Of a stretch of 64,000 nucleotides of DNA, positions 27,957-38,026 are shown piece after piece (within the stretch, counting starts at the first letter, position 1; the number at the start of each line of letters is the position of its first letter). The notes beneath the pieces were generated by a model. The model was not told the origin of the DNA and made no database searches. It saw only the letters and a list, made by a program, of their open reading frames with translations. Origin of the DNA: JADKBO01 sp965230345. GTDB lineage: Bacteria > Bacteroidota > Bacteroidia > Chitinophagales > Saprospiraceae. The position numbers and the translations under genes are program-made. The stretch is from contig CBDDKR010000002.1 of NCBI GenBank assembly GCA_965230345.1, positions 2,666,001 to 2,730,000 of the forward strand, in the 5' to 3' direction.

Positions 27957-29462
27957 TTATTTGGTCACTGTAAATTTTTCTGTAATCTGGCCTTCAGTAG
28001 TCTTGATTTGGAGGATGTGTATGCCTGATTTACAATCAGTTAAGTCAATATTAATTTTATTATTTCCTTTGTTGATTATGGCATCAGAAGAGTACGACAA
28101 CTTACCGTCTAACGAGTATACTCTTAACTCATAATTTTGAGTTGATTCGCTGTCTATGGTAACAAATAGTTCATCTTTTGCTGGATTTGGCGCTAGATTG
28201 AATGCATTGAAAATAGACAATTCGTCCGTTGAAGTAACTGTACTTCCAGTATCAAAAAAGACCGCAGAAGATCCTGTTACACAATGGTAACCATCGTTAA
28301 ATGGAGTAACTTTAGCTGTATACTTAGTATTCTTATCTAAATTTTTAATAAAGATTGCATTAACATCAGAGTAGTATGCTCTATACGTAGCATCAAATCC
28401 ATTTAATTCTATTAAATAGTGATCCGCTTCTGGAATTTCTGTCCATTCTATTGATACTCCATTATATGTCTCAATTTCGTCATTGTTTGAAGGTGAAGTA
28501 ATAGATGGAGCACTTGTGATTTCAGTTTCATTTGGTACGTAGGTTGATTTCAAGAAATCACGAGATGCATTATTATAGTTGTTTAAAAAACGATCAATCT
28601 GTTGAGCTGTAAAAAAGTATTCTGGACATGTTTGAAAATAGCTCATCTGGTTGTTTGCCATTGTTTCAACGCTTACTCCTTTTGGATCTTTTACATCGAT
28701 TGTCAATGCACAACCATTGGAATAAGCACTTAACCCAAAGTTGTAATCAGGTGGTGTGTCACAGATTTGATCTGCTGCTACATCACAGTTACTTCCATCC
28801 ATGTTCTCCACTGCCACTTGATCAAAACATGGTACTACGTTTGACTCCACTGGATTACCATGGGCACTTTGGTCATATGGACAACCTTCCCATCCAAAAA
28901 ATGTATGTCTCAAAGAGAAAAAGTGACCCAACTCATGACTCATAGTAGTAGAAGCTTGCTGGAATTCAGCAATTTTACAAACAACTAAATCATTTGTAGG
29001 ACTATAGTATCCCAAAACTGTTCCTGTTCCAGCTCCTGATTCTCCAATATCACCAACGATAAAAACGTTAAGAGCATTGTCAACTTTCTTAGCTCTAAGC
29101 TGATTCTCATTCGTCCTAGGGTCAGTGTATAACGTTGAGTTTTTGATTACTGGGTAGTTCCCTTTATGGATAGGGTAGAATACGATGTCCCATTCAGCAT
29201 AATCATTATTAAGTCGACATAATTGTTTCAAAATGTCACTATGTTTTACACCTCCTTTTCCATTGCCTTGAGTAACAATATGAAAGGCCACAGGTATATA
29301 AACGCTTTCTCTCATTTGAACATGATTAAGCTTAGAAGGACCAGCAAGTCTAAACATTGCTTCCGCTTTTAGTTGGTCTTGGATTGTTGTACCACAGACA
29401 TGTTCTTGAGCCTGCGCTGACAACATAAAGATTCCTAAAAGCAAAGTGAATATGTATTTCAT
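27957..29462 (-). CDS. Secreted M43-like zinc metalloprotease with T9SS sorting domain
   Basis: A 501-residue protein. The signal peptide ends near residue 19 (SAQAQ). The catalytic domain contains the metzincin motif HELGHFFSLRH (zinc His 176, 180, 186; catalytic Glu 177) and Cys-rich sequence typical of pappalysin-like M43 proteases. A fibronectin type III-like segment (about 320-410) is followed by a Por/T9SS type A sorting domain (about 420-501; FNLAPNPAKDELFV...LTDCKSGIHILQI...EKFTVTK). It is exported to the cell surface or medium. The substrate is unknown, probably peptides or matrix proteins. Confidence 0.92.
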   Translation of the reverse strand: MKYIFTLLLGIFMLSAQAQEHVCGTTIQDQLKAEAMFRLAGPSKLNHVQMRESVYIPVAFHIVTQGNGKGGVKHSDILKQLCRLNNDYAEWDIVFYPIHKGNYPVIKNSTLYTDPRTNENQLRAKKVDNALNVFIVGDIGESGAGTGTVLGYYSPTNDLVVCKIAEFQQASTTMSHELGHFFSLRHTFFGWEGCPYDQSAHGNPVESNVVPCFDQVAVENMDGSNCDVAADQICDTPPDYNFGLSAYSNGCALTIDVKDPKGVSVETMANNQMSYFQTCPEYFFTAQQIDRFLNNYNNASRDFLKSTYVPNETEITSAPSITSPSNNDEIETYNGVSIEWTEIPEADHYLIELNGFDATYRAYYSDVNAIFIKNLDKNTKYTAKVTPFNDGYHCVTGSSAVFFDTGSTVTSTDELSIFNAFNLAPNPAKDELFVTIDSESTQNYELRVYSLDGKLSYSSDAIINKGNNKINIDLTDCKSGIHILQIKTTEGQITEKFTVTK

Positions 29463-29697
29463 ATGTATTTAAAATTTATAATTCATTTGATGATAATATA
29501 AATGCAGTAGCAACCCGAATGGTTTAGCTTACAACATTTTAAATGTGCCGTAAATGTAAGAGTATTTTAATTTTAAAACCAAAATAGAAAAAGGGAATAT
29601 CGCTCAGGATACAAAAAATAGGAATAAACGTTGCTTTAAATGTCTTTTTATATGGGGTTGTGAAGGCCCTGTTTCCTAAGTTGTTTAAGAATTTGAC

Positions 29698-29705
29698 TAC
29701 TTTTG
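29698..29705 (+). promoter_or_regulatory. Bacteroidota -7 box TACTTTTG upstream of malic enzyme
   Basis: An exact TAnnTTTG match, 27 bp before the ATG at 29733. No good -33 element is seen. Confidence 0.5.
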
Positions 29706-29732
29706 CACCCTTTTTAATAAAAAAATGATTTT

Positions 29733-30914
29733 ATGAGTTTTTATGAACGGTCCAAGGAGTTGCATAAATGGCATCAGGGGAAGATTAGGATTAATGCGAA
29801 GATGGAAGTTCGTACGACGGATGATTTGTCATTGGTCTATTCACCAGGTGTAGCTGGGCCATCTCAGGCTATTGCTGATGATCCTGCATCAGTTTGGGAT
29901 TATACGATCAAAGGCAATACGGTAGCTGTAGTTAGTGATGGGTCGGCTGTTTTAGGCTTGGGAAACATTGGACCCCATGCAGCAATTCCCGTGATGGAAG
30001 GTAAGGCAATGTTATTCAAAAAGTTTGCGGGTGTAGATGCATTCCCAATCTGTTTGGATACTCAAGATACGGAAGAAATCATTTCCACCATTCGAATTTT
30101 AAAGCCTGTATTTGGAGGAATAAATCTAGAAGATATTTCTTCACCAAGATGTTTTGAGATTGAGGATCGATTACAAGATATAGGCATTCCTGTCTTTCAT
30201 GATGATCAACATGGAACGGCCATTGTTGTATTGGCTGGATTAATTAATGCAGTAAAAGTAGTTGGTAAAGAACTGAAAGATATGAAGGTCGTAATCAATG
30301 GTTCTGGAGCTGCAGGGATCGCAATCGCTCGATTATTAAGATGTGTTGACCATTCAAATGAAAGTGTTTGTATTCCTGTCAAGGAAATACTGATGTGCGA
30401 TAGAAAAGGAGTGATCAATCGAAAAAGAGATGATCTAACGACCGTTAAGAAGAATCTGCTTGCTTATACAAATCCAGAGGATAAATCGGGTGATGTTTAT
30501 GAAGCGATTAAAGGTGCAGATGTTTTTATTGGTGTTAGTCAAGGTGATCTTCTAAAGCCTGAGCATATTGAAACTATGGAAAAAGATGCAATTGTATTTG
30601 CATTGGCAAACCCTCAACCTGAGATTTTACCAGATGATGCCATCAAGGGAGGAGCAGCTATTGTAGCGACCGGTCGGAGTGATTATCCTAATCAAGTGAA
30701 TAATGTTCTTGGGTTTCCAGGGATATTTAGAGGGGCTTTAGATGCAAAAGCCAAAAGAATTACACCAATGATGAAGTTGGCTGCAGTCCACGCCATTGCT
30801 GGAATGATTAAATACCCTAGAACAGATTTGATTATTCCTCCATCATTAAATATAAGTGTAGCATCAGCAGTAGCTAAAGCTGTACAGAAGGCTGCAATTG
30901 AAGAAATGAGTTAA
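29733..30914 (+). CDS. Malic enzyme, short form without phosphotransacetylase domain
   Basis: A 393-residue enzyme that oxidatively decarboxylates malate to pyruvate. It has the N-terminal motif VYSPGVAGPSQAIADD. The catalytic and metal-binding region includes VSDGSAVLGLGNIGP and FPICLDTQDTEE, with HDDQHGTA and an NAD(P)-binding VINGSGAAGIAIARLL. Many Bacteroidota malic enzymes are about 760 residues, with a C-terminal PTA-like domain. This one stops at the malic domain, followed directly by a terminator. Whether it uses NAD or NADP cannot be decided. Confidence 0.94.
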   Translation: MSFYERSKELHKWHQGKIRINAKMEVRTTDDLSLVYSPGVAGPSQAIADDPASVWDYTIKGNTVAVVSDGSAVLGLGNIGPHAAIPVMEGKAMLFKKFAGVDAFPICLDTQDTEEIISTIRILKPVFGGINLEDISSPRCFEIEDRLQDIGIPVFHDDQHGTAIVVLAGLINAVKVVGKELKDMKVVINGSGAAGIAIARLLRCVDHSNESVCIPVKEILMCDRKGVINRKRDDLTTVKKNLLAYTNPEDKSGDVYEAIKGADVFIGVSQGDLLKPEHIETMEKDAIVFALANPQPEILPDDAIKGGAAIVATGRSDYPNQVNNVLGFPGIFRGALDAKAKRITPMMKLAAVHAIAGMIKYPRTDLIIPPSLNISVASAVAKAVQKAAIEEMS

Positions 30915-30941
30915 ATTTATTTTGTATAACTATCGAAATAA

Positions 30942-30982
30942 AAAAGGATCGAATTGAGCATTGCCCAGTTCGATCCTTTTTA
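30942..30982. terminator. Bidirectional terminator between malic enzyme and the gld operon
   Basis: A 13-bp perfect stem (AAAAAGGATCGAA / TTCGATCCTTTTT) with a 14-nt loop sits between convergent genes. The A-tract and T-tract serve both strands. Confidence 0.88.
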
Positions 30983-31025
30983 TTTTATCCTTGACTGTGA
31001 TTAAAATGGTCTTGTGCCAGACGTG

Positions 31026-32018
31026 TTAATCCAAGAAATACTCGTACGGTCTAAATATATTACCTATAACTCTTTGTTGTACCAATAGCATTTCTCCAGT
31101 ATCTGTTTCAGCAAAATACTTGTTGTCTGGATGAATGTCTCTAGGTGATTTCGTTTCGTAATTTACTGAAAGATCAGCATAGGAAAAGTAATTGATAATG
31201 CTCTTATTACGCTCTGTTTCGACGGTAACTCTTGCGAATCGCTGTGAAGAATTGATTTCATTTCTACGGTGATTTTCAGAATCATTATACTCCGCTTCTA
31301 TGTAAGAAAAATTACTTAGGTATGCTTCAACTGATTTTTGATTTGTAGTGCCAAATGAATTGCCTTTAGCATCTAAAACCTTGAATTGGTTATCTTCTTT
31401 TATAATTTTAAAGGAATCGCCCTCCGATCTATCGTACTCAACAGTTATTGATTTAATGGTATTGGGCTTAATGTTATAGACAATCTTATTTTCCCATTCA
31501 TTCATCAAATGATGAATTCTGGATCGTATAGAACCTGTAAATCCTGGTATACGCATCATATAAGGTTGATCATATCCTTTGACCATCATTGGTAGGCTAA
31601 GGCTGGAACCCATCTCAGATCCTGCAACTAAATCTCTTATCAAATTACCTTCAAGATCATAGATCTTAATCTCGATACCGTTTTTTTCAAAACTTTGTTT
31701 TATCGTTTTATTCATTGCTTGAGTAGGAATGTAGTCAATGTCAATCTTACTCATTAGATTTAAAAATCCTTTAACTAAATCGGCATTGGCTTTTTTTCCT
31801 GTATTGAGGAGCCAAGTATTTGATTTTTTAGTCAATACAATTGCAGGGTATTTAGGTTGCTTAATCTCGAATTTTCCAATTTGATCTACATCATCTATTG
31901 AAAACTCTCGATCAGCATATTTTGTCAAAGATGTCTTTTTAGGCGCCTTTTCATAAAGTGAATACGCAATGAATCCGATAACACTTAACAGTACAATAGC
32001 TATAATTCCTTTTTTCAT
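31026..32018 (-). CDS. DUF4340-like membrane-anchored protein, last gene of the gld ABC operon
   Basis: About 330 residues from ATG 32018 (MKKGIIAIVLLSVIGFIAYSLYEKAP). The frame opens at 32099, but that would overlap gldG by 71 bp. There is one N-terminal transmembrane helix. A periplasmic region has the FEIKQPKYPAIVLTKKSNTWLL start and repeated beta/alpha segments typical of DUF4340. It begins 11 bp after the gldG stop on the same strand, so it is cotranscribed. DUF4340 genes commonly accompany GldG-like ABC exporter genes, but their role is unknown. Confidence 0.82.
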   Translation of the reverse strand: MKKGIIAIVLLSVIGFIAYSLYEKAPKKTSLTKYADREFSIDDVDQIGKFEIKQPKYPAIVLTKKSNTWLLNTGKKANADLVKGFLNLMSKIDIDYIPTQAMNKTIKQSFEKNGIEIKIYDLEGNLIRDLVAGSEMGSSLSLPMMVKGYDQPYMMRIPGFTGSIRSRIHHLMNEWENKIVYNIKPNTIKSITVEYDRSEGDSFKIIKEDNQFKVLDAKGNSFGTTNQKSVEAYLSNFSYIEAEYNDSENHRRNEINSSQRFARVTVETERNKSIINYFSYADLSVNYETKSPRDIHPDNKYFAETDTGEMLLVQQRVIGNIFRPYEYFLD

Positions 32019-32028
32019 AAAATCTTTT

Positions 32029-33735
32029 TTACTTAATTGATTTTTTACCATATCTCCTCGTTCGGAAAAAATTGAAAAGCAATCCAAAAAGAAGTACAAA
32101 TATCAAGGGAAGTACTATGTTGATGATTTGCCATTTAGATCTATCATTTTTGGTTTTCACCCCATCCAACAATCTAAGCTTGATTTCTTTTGATCGTGCT
32201 TGTAAAACTCCACTTTCATCGAGCATGTATTCAATGGCATTATTAATGAAGTTTTTGTTTCCATTAAAATATCGTACCTCCCATTTATTGAATCCAATTT
32301 GTTCGGCCTTATCGTTTCTTGGATTTACAAGGTTTTGAGCAAAATCAACATCGGAAACAAACAATTGTTTTGTAGGTGCACTTTTTTCTTTAAAAGTTAA
32401 ATCCATAGATGCCAATGTCTCTCTAAAATTACTTGAAACTCTGTTTTTATAAGCCGATTCGAATTCTCCTTCTACCAATACCGCTACAGGTTTTTTCCCA
32501 TCATTGAATTTTTCTTGAAGGAATGGAGTCTTAAGAATTTCGAAATTTAAGCGAACTGGATTGTATTGTAACCTAGAGTAAGGCGAACTCTCAAGTAGTA
32601 CAGTCTTTTTGACGTTCGTGGCTGTTTTAAGGGTATCTATACTGGATGGAAAAAACAAATTGATTCGATCCAAGTTTTTAACAATAGGATGGTGGGAAGT
32701 AGGAGCAATCGCAGGGTGATAAGGCCATGGGAAAAGTTGCATCTGTTGCTTGTCTCCCTGCATGCCTACGACTTGAGGAATTCTTGTACATTCCAAATCC
32801 ATGATGAGGTTAGGTTCAATACGTATACCATATTTGAAAAACAAGTCATCCAACCCTGTTGGAATATCTCTTGGAACATAGAATTTATGCATATTGATGC
32901 TGTCCAAATTGGCATCAAGTTTTTCGATCAACCAAATCACCTTACCTCCATTCATAATGTACTGATCGATCTTAAATTTGTTCTTGTCGCTCACTGTAGT
33001 AGTAGGCGCCGCAACAATTAAAAGGTCTAAATCTTTGTCAATATGGACTACTGAATCCAAATTAAGCCTTCCTGTATTGTGAAATTTTCTAAGATTTCTC
33101 TCTAAAGAAAAGGTGTACCTAGGTGGCAATTCTCCATTCCCTTCAGTGAACATAATGTTTTTAGGATCACCAGATTGAAGTTTCTGCAAAGCATCAGCAA
33201 ATTTGTATTCCAACAAACTTACACTGTTGTTTAAGACTATATTTTCGTCTACTCCAGGAGCTTGCTCTTCCAGTAAGGAGACAGCAACTTTTCTGGCTCC
33301 CAAGTTGATAAGAGCAAAGGGATAAATTGGTTTGGTGACTGTCTGTGTTCCATCATAATATTGTAATGATGTTGGGACTAGACCAAGTTTGGACAATTGA
33401 TCCCTTTTGTCCGTTTTTTCTTGTCGAGTTCCACTAGTAGGATCCTCAAAAATGTAGTGAATATTTGGATTGAGAGATCTAAATTCTTCTAGTAAATCTT
33501 TGGTTGCTGTCTGCAATCTCTTAAACCCAGAAGGGAATTCACCATCTAACATTACTTTTATGTAAATGGCATCTTCAAAACTGGAGACAACCTCTTTTGT
33601 GGGTTCAGTTATAGAAAATCTTTTGTCTTCAGTAAGGTCTATATATGAATTGACATAATTAGATATGATGTTGATTCCAATCAAAAGGACCAACACAAAA
33701 ATTATATTGAATGTGATGTTGCTTCCTTTGATCAT
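32029..33735 (-). CDS. gldG: Gliding-motility-associated ABC transporter substrate-binding/auxiliary protein GldG
   Basis: A 568-residue protein with an N-terminal transmembrane helix (FNIIFVLVLLIGINIISNYV) and a large periplasmic region (DLTEDKRFSITEPTKEVVSSF, VDENIVLNNSVSLLEYKFADALQKL). A C-terminal helix follows (IINIVLPLIFVLLFGLLFNFF) and the protein ends in basic residues. This is the GldG layout. It overlaps gldF by 4 bp. Together with GldA and GldF it forms the ABC transporter needed for gliding in Flavobacterium johnsoniae. Confidence 0.92.
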   Translation of the reverse strand: MIKGSNITFNIIFVLVLLIGINIISNYVNSYIDLTEDKRFSITEPTKEVVSSFEDAIYIKVMLDGEFPSGFKRLQTATKDLLEEFRSLNPNIHYIFEDPTSGTRQEKTDKRDQLSKLGLVPTSLQYYDGTQTVTKPIYPFALINLGARKVAVSLLEEQAPGVDENIVLNNSVSLLEYKFADALQKLQSGDPKNIMFTEGNGELPPRYTFSLERNLRKFHNTGRLNLDSVVHIDKDLDLLIVAAPTTTVSDKNKFKIDQYIMNGGKVIWLIEKLDANLDSINMHKFYVPRDIPTGLDDLFFKYGIRIEPNLIMDLECTRIPQVVGMQGDKQQMQLFPWPYHPAIAPTSHHPIVKNLDRINLFFPSSIDTLKTATNVKKTVLLESSPYSRLQYNPVRLNFEILKTPFLQEKFNDGKKPVAVLVEGEFESAYKNRVSSNFRETLASMDLTFKEKSAPTKQLFVSDVDFAQNLVNPRNDKAEQIGFNKWEVRYFNGNKNFINNAIEYMLDESGVLQARSKEIKLRLLDGVKTKNDRSKWQIINIVLPLIFVLLFGLLFNFFRTRRYGKKSIK

Positions 33736-34463
33736 AATTTTCGATATTGTAAAGTGCAGTAAGTCAAATAATTAAAAAAGAATAATACGCTTAAAAAGTA
33801 GATGATATCTCTACTGTCCAAAGCTCCTCTACTTATGGATACGTAGTGGTGACTCATTCCTATATTCTGAATAATACTATCTAGAGACCCTATAAATATC
33901 GGCATGTTAGCAAGGTACGAAAAGGCCCAATACATTATAAAACAGAAAAAGGCTCCCAATATGAAGGCCACCACTTGATTATTGGTTACAGATGAAGCAA
34001 AGGTCCCTATCGCCACAAAAGAGCCTGCCAAAAGAAATAGACCGATATAGGATCCGATGACTTCACCATTGTCAATGTTTCCAGGAGGTGAACCCAATTG
34101 CACAATACTAAAGTAGTATATAATGGTTGGTAAAAGAGCAAAAGCCACAAGTAGATAATTTGCCAAAAATTTCCCCATTATAATTTGCCAATCGGTTAAT
34201 GGCTTAGTTGATAAGAATTCAATGGTGCCTTGTGCTTTTTCTTCAGCAAAAGCACGCATGGTTATAGCAGGAATGAGAAACAAAAAAACCATTGGTGCAA
34301 TAGAAAATAATTGCTCCATCGTGGCAAAATTGTATTCCAATACACTCGTACCAGTAAATACCCACATAAAAGCTCCAGTAACAATAAGAAAAACGGATAT
34401 AACCAGATATGCAGTTATTGAGCTGAAAAATGAAATGAGTTCTTTCTTAAATATACTCAACAT
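33732..34463 (-). CDS. gldF: Gliding-motility-associated ABC transporter permease GldF
   Basis: A 243-residue inner-membrane protein with six hydrophobic segments and the start MLSIFKKELISFFSSITAYLVI. The motif RAFAEEKAQGTIEFLSTKPLTDWQIIMGKFLA is typical of the ABC-2 permease GldF. It lies 2 bp downstream of gldA and overlaps gldG. Confidence 0.94.
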   Translation of the reverse strand: MLSIFKKELISFFSSITAYLVISVFLIVTGAFMWVFTGTSVLEYNFATMEQLFSIAPMVFLFLIPAITMRAFAEEKAQGTIEFLSTKPLTDWQIIMGKFLANYLLVAFALLPTIIYYFSIVQLGSPPGNIDNGEVIGSYIGLFLLAGSFVAIGTFASSVTNNQVVAFILGAFFCFIMYWAFSYLANMPIFIGSLDSIIQNIGMSHHYVSISRGALDSRDIIYFLSVLFFFNYLTYCTLQYRKL

Positions 34464-34465
34464 AA

Positions 34466-35365
34466 TTAATTCGTTAATTTTTGGAATACATTTTCGACAT
34501 CAATATTGACTTGTTGCATAGATAGAATCGGTGCATTTTTAGATACGCAAAGTTGAAATATCTCTTTACGTAATTCCTGATTATTTGGGTAGTAAATGTG
34601 ATATATTCCATTCTTCAATTCAGCCTGACTAACACCAGAAATTTCAGTGAAGTTGATCGGAGATTTTTGATCAACTTCTAATAGTATTTCAGTCTGACCT
34701 TGAACTTTACTTGCCAATAAGTCTATAGATTCATCTATGACTAATTTTCCTTGATTTATAATTACTACTCGATCACAAAGCGCATTGACTTCTTGCATGA
34801 TGTGGGTAGAAAAAATAACCGTTTTTTCTTTCCCAAGATTACGAATGAGTCTTCGAATATCTTGCAATTGATTCATGTCCAATCCGGAAGTGGGCTCGTC
34901 CAGAATAAGAATTTCTGGGTCGTGAATGAGAGCTTGAGCTAATCCTACTCGTTGGCGATATCCTTTGGATAACGTTCCAATTTTTTTATGCTGTTCGATT
35001 TCCAGACCAACCATTTCGATGAGTTCATTTGATCTCTTTTTTTTATTGGAAATCTTATGAATTTCACAAACGAATTGAAGGTATTCCTTGACATACATAT
35101 CCAAATAGAGTGGATTGTGTTCTGGAAGATAACCAATGTGTTTTCTGGTTTCCAAAGTTTCTTTCTGTGTATCCTTACCCAATACTCTGATATTACCCTC
35201 AGTAGGAGTTAAGTACGAGGTAATCATCTTCATAGTAGTAGATTTTCCTGCACCATTTGGTCCAAGAAAACCAAGGATTTGTCCTTTATCTACATTAAAT
35301 GATATTGAGTCAACAGCACGTTGTTCGCCAAAAACTTTGGATAAATTATCAATTTCGATGGTCAT
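34466..35365 (-). CDS. gldA: Gliding-motility-associated ABC transporter ATP-binding protein GldA
   Basis: A 299-residue ATPase with Walker A GPNGAGKST (35-43), Q-loop region IGYLPEHNPLY, signature LSKGYRQRVGLAQAL, Walker B EILILDEPTSGLD and switch His in FSTHIMQEV. The C-terminal extension of about 75 residues is as in GldA. It is first of the gldA-gldF-gldG-DUF4340 operon. The assignment over other ABC-2 exporters rests on the adjacent gldF and gldG. Confidence 0.93.
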   Translation of the reverse strand: MTIEIDNLSKVFGEQRAVDSISFNVDKGQILGFLGPNGAGKSTTMKMITSYLTPTEGNIRVLGKDTQKETLETRKHIGYLPEHNPLYLDMYVKEYLQFVCEIHKISNKKKRSNELIEMVGLEIEQHKKIGTLSKGYRQRVGLAQALIHDPEILILDEPTSGLDMNQLQDIRRLIRNLGKEKTVIFSTHIMQEVNALCDRVVIINQGKLVIDESIDLLASKVQGQTEILLEVDQKSPINFTEISGVSQAELKNGIYHIYYPNNQELRKEIFQLCVSKNAPILSMQQVNIDVENVFQKLTN

Positions 35366-35530
35366 ACGAAGTCACTACTTTATTGACAAACGACAAAAGT
35401 ACATATATTCATTAAAAAGGGTGTCATCACCATGGAGGAATACGTTCTTTTGTCTTGGAGAAGTTTGATTAATACTGGTTGTTCTTAAATAAAATTTTGT
35501 TGAGCAACAAAGGCTTAGTAATGAAATGTA

Positions 35531-36445
35531 TTATTTCATTTTGTTTCGTTTTACCAAGTAGTTTTGAAGTATTGGCTGAAATCCTGCATTAATATCGGCT
35601 TCAATAAAGTCTATTTTATATTGAAGACATTTTAATTTAAGGGCTTTATAAAAAGAATCTATTTTCTCAGTATAATACTCCTTTACTTGATGGCTTTGGA
35701 CCCTGATCTTTTCACCTGATTCTAAATCATGAAATTCATAAGGGCGATTTTCAAATTCGAAACTCAACTCTTTCTTGTTGTCCGAAACATGAAATAATAG
35801 TACTTCATGCTTAGCATATTTAAGATGTTGTAATGCAGAAAATAAGTCATCCATCGACTCCCCGCTATCAAACATGTCTGAAAAAATAACAACCAGCGAT
35901 CTTTTATGAATGCTATCTGCCAATTGGTGTAATGCAGTGGCAGCACTTGTAGTTTTTAGCTTGGTTTGATCATTAATAACCTGATTAAGGTAAGTTAATA
36001 ATAATTGAAAGTGGGAAAAAGAAGACTTACATTTAGTGTGTTGCGTAATGGTGTGATCAAATAGACTTAACCCAAAAGCATCTCTCTGTCTTCTTAATAA
36101 TTGCATTAGACTGGCAGCAGCTACTGCTGAAAACTGAAGTTTGTTAAGACCACTACTGTTTTCTGGATAGTACATCGATGACGAAGTATCAATAATAATT
36201 TGACACCTCAGATTAGTCTCTTCTTCGTATTTTTTAACAAACATTTTGTCCGTACGTGCAAAGACTTTCCAATCAATATTTTTAGTGGATTCTCCTTGGT
36301 TGTATAGACGATGCTCGGCAAATTCTACTGAAAATCCATGAAAAGGACTCTTGTGCAGACCAATGATAAATCCCTCAACTACCTGTTTCGCCAGTAGTTC
36401 TAAATTTTCTATTTGCTTGAGGTCTAAATTCTTAAAAAAATCCAT
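35531..36445 (-). CDS. DUF58 domain protein (vWA-like)
   Basis: A 304-residue protein. It has the DUF58 motif EFAEHRLYNQGESTKNIDWKVFARTDKMFVKKYEEE, followed by a vWA-like region with the MIDAS pattern DTSSSMYY (about 88-95) and VVIFSDMFDSGES. DUF58 proteins usually partner a MoxR AAA ATPase and BatA/B-type vWA proteins. None of these is adjacent here, so it is an orphan in this window. Its stop is 166 bp from the gldA start, and a separate promoter is likely. Confidence 0.88.
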   Translation of the reverse strand: MDFFKNLDLKQIENLELLAKQVVEGFIIGLHKSPFHGFSVEFAEHRLYNQGESTKNIDWKVFARTDKMFVKKYEEETNLRCQIIIDTSSSMYYPENSSGLNKLQFSAVAAASLMQLLRRQRDAFGLSLFDHTITQHTKCKSSFSHFQLLLTYLNQVINDQTKLKTTSAATALHQLADSIHKRSLVVIFSDMFDSGESMDDLFSALQHLKYAKHEVLLFHVSDNKKELSFEFENRPYEFHDLESGEKIRVQSHQVKEYYTEKIDSFYKALKLKCLQYKIDFIEADINAGFQPILQNYLVKRNKMK

Positions 36446-36845
36446 TCATCGATTTTATTTAATCCTCTTCAAAGGTATAACATTAAAAATGATTTTAAAA
36501 CACAATGTAAATTTGTTTATTGATCCCTTGGTTCTCATTATTTCAGCATTTAAGAGTTCATAACTTGTATCGTTCATTATGGAAGAGAACCTCATGTTGG
36601 CATTTTATAATTTATCAGGTCTTTATAATTCACTCGTACTTTGGATTCTTGCTATATCAATGTATTCGAAATAAATCCTAATTTTTGAGGTAAAATAATC
36701 GTTTATTATATATTTGCCGACGCAGAAATGAAAAGTTATTTCCGTTGTAATGAATCAAAAGAATTGTGGAGATGAATATTGTTTTATCTCCAAAAATTTG
36801 AAGAGCAATGAAGCTTTTCGGATTACATAACAAAAAATAAAGCAA
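36446..36845. other. Divergent intergenic region, 400 bp
   Basis: No supported gene. It holds the promoter box at 36685-36716 for the rightward gene. The rest is AT-rich, with no repeat or hairpin that stands out. Confidence 0.5.
36685..36716 (+). promoter_or_regulatory. Promoter of the saccharopine dehydrogenase-like gene
   Basis: TTG at 36685-36687, a 21-bp spacer, and TATATTTG at 36709-36716, an exact TAnnTTTG. The leader to the ATG would be about 120 nt. Confidence 0.55.
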
Positions 36846-37982
36846 ATGAAAGTTAAAGTTTTTATAGCAGGTGCAGGTGGAATAGGACAAGCAGCTGGAT
36901 TGATTCTTGCTGAATCTAAAAACGTTGAAGTTGAATTGTTTCTTGGAGATATAAGTGAAAAAGCCCTTGAAGCTTCTTCAACATTTATTAGCCAAGGTGC
37001 CACAAAGGATGTGAAAGTCCATAAAGTGATGATGCCTTTAGAAGGTAGCAGTGACGCAATGAATGAAGCCTTGGCGCAATCTGATGTTGTAATGGATTGT
37101 CTTCCCGGTGCTCAGGCACCAAGATTGGCTCAGTTGGCACTAGATAATGATTGCCACTACGCTAATTTGACAGAATATGTTGCAGAAACCAACCAAATTA
37201 TGGAATTGGCGAAAGATGCACAAAAAGGTGTAACCCTACAAACAGGTCTTGCACCTGGATTTATAAATGTATTGGCGTGTAGACTTTACGAGGATTTCAA
37301 AAGGTTATACAATGCTGATCAACTAGATGAAATGACAATGAAAGTTGGAGCTTTATCTGACCATGCTCCTTCGCCGCATTTTTATGCTTTTACATGGAGC
37401 CCAATTGGTGTGGCGACAGAGTATATAAAGGATGCTGTAGTTGTAAAAGATTACAAGACTTCTGATATCCCTTCTCTATCTGGGACGGAGCAAATTGTTA
37501 TAGATGGACAATTGTATGAAGACAATTTTACCTCGGGAGGGGCAGCAGATCTGCCTCAAGCTTTTGATGGTAAAGTAAAAGATCTTCATTACAAAACATT
37601 AAGGCACCCAGGACACTATGATTGGGTAAAGTCGGTAATTGATGGAATTGAGGACAATTCTGACAAAATCAATACCTTGGAAAAAACAATGTTGTCTAAA
37701 ATAGGCTCTGTAGAGAATGACAATGTCATTGTTTATGCAAGTGTTTTAGGAAAGGATGAATTTGGTAAGTTGAGAAGACTTGAAAAATCGTATAAGGTAT
37801 TTCCTAAGCAGGTTGGGAACAAAATGTTGAGAGCTATCCAAACTACTACCGCTGCACCTTTGGTTGAAATGGCCTTAATGATGGTAAGAAAAAATATGAA
37901 AGGAGTAATTCTCCAAAGTGATGTGCCTACCAAAGAATTTATGGATGGCGAATTTGTAAAAGGAATCTATGGTGCGTATTAG
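36846..37982 (+). CDS. Saccharopine dehydrogenase-like oxidoreductase
   Basis: A 378-residue cytoplasmic NAD(P)-binding protein. The Rossmann start is VFIAGAGGIGQAAGLILAES. DVVMDCLPGAQAPRLAQLALDNDCHYANLTEY and TGLAPGFINVLACRLYEDF are the conserved saccharopine-dehydrogenase/carboxynorspermidine-dehydrogenase family motifs. Members act in lysine or polyamine metabolism, and sequence alone does not decide the substrate. It is monocistronic with a strong terminator. Confidence 0.88.
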   Translation: MKVKVFIAGAGGIGQAAGLILAESKNVEVELFLGDISEKALEASSTFISQGATKDVKVHKVMMPLEGSSDAMNEALAQSDVVMDCLPGAQAPRLAQLALDNDCHYANLTEYVAETNQIMELAKDAQKGVTLQTGLAPGFINVLACRLYEDFKRLYNADQLDEMTMKVGALSDHAPSPHFYAFTWSPIGVATEYIKDAVVVKDYKTSDIPSLSGTEQIVIDGQLYEDNFTSGGAADLPQAFDGKVKDLHYKTLRHPGHYDWVKSVIDGIEDNSDKINTLEKTMLSKIGSVENDNVIVYASVLGKDEFGKLRRLEKSYKVFPKQVGNKMLRAIQTTTAAPLVEMALMMVRKNMKGVILQSDVPTKEFMDGEFVKGIYGAY

Positions 37983-38026
37983 AAGAATGCAGTTGTAATC
38001 TTTGAGTACCACATTTAAAGAATAAA

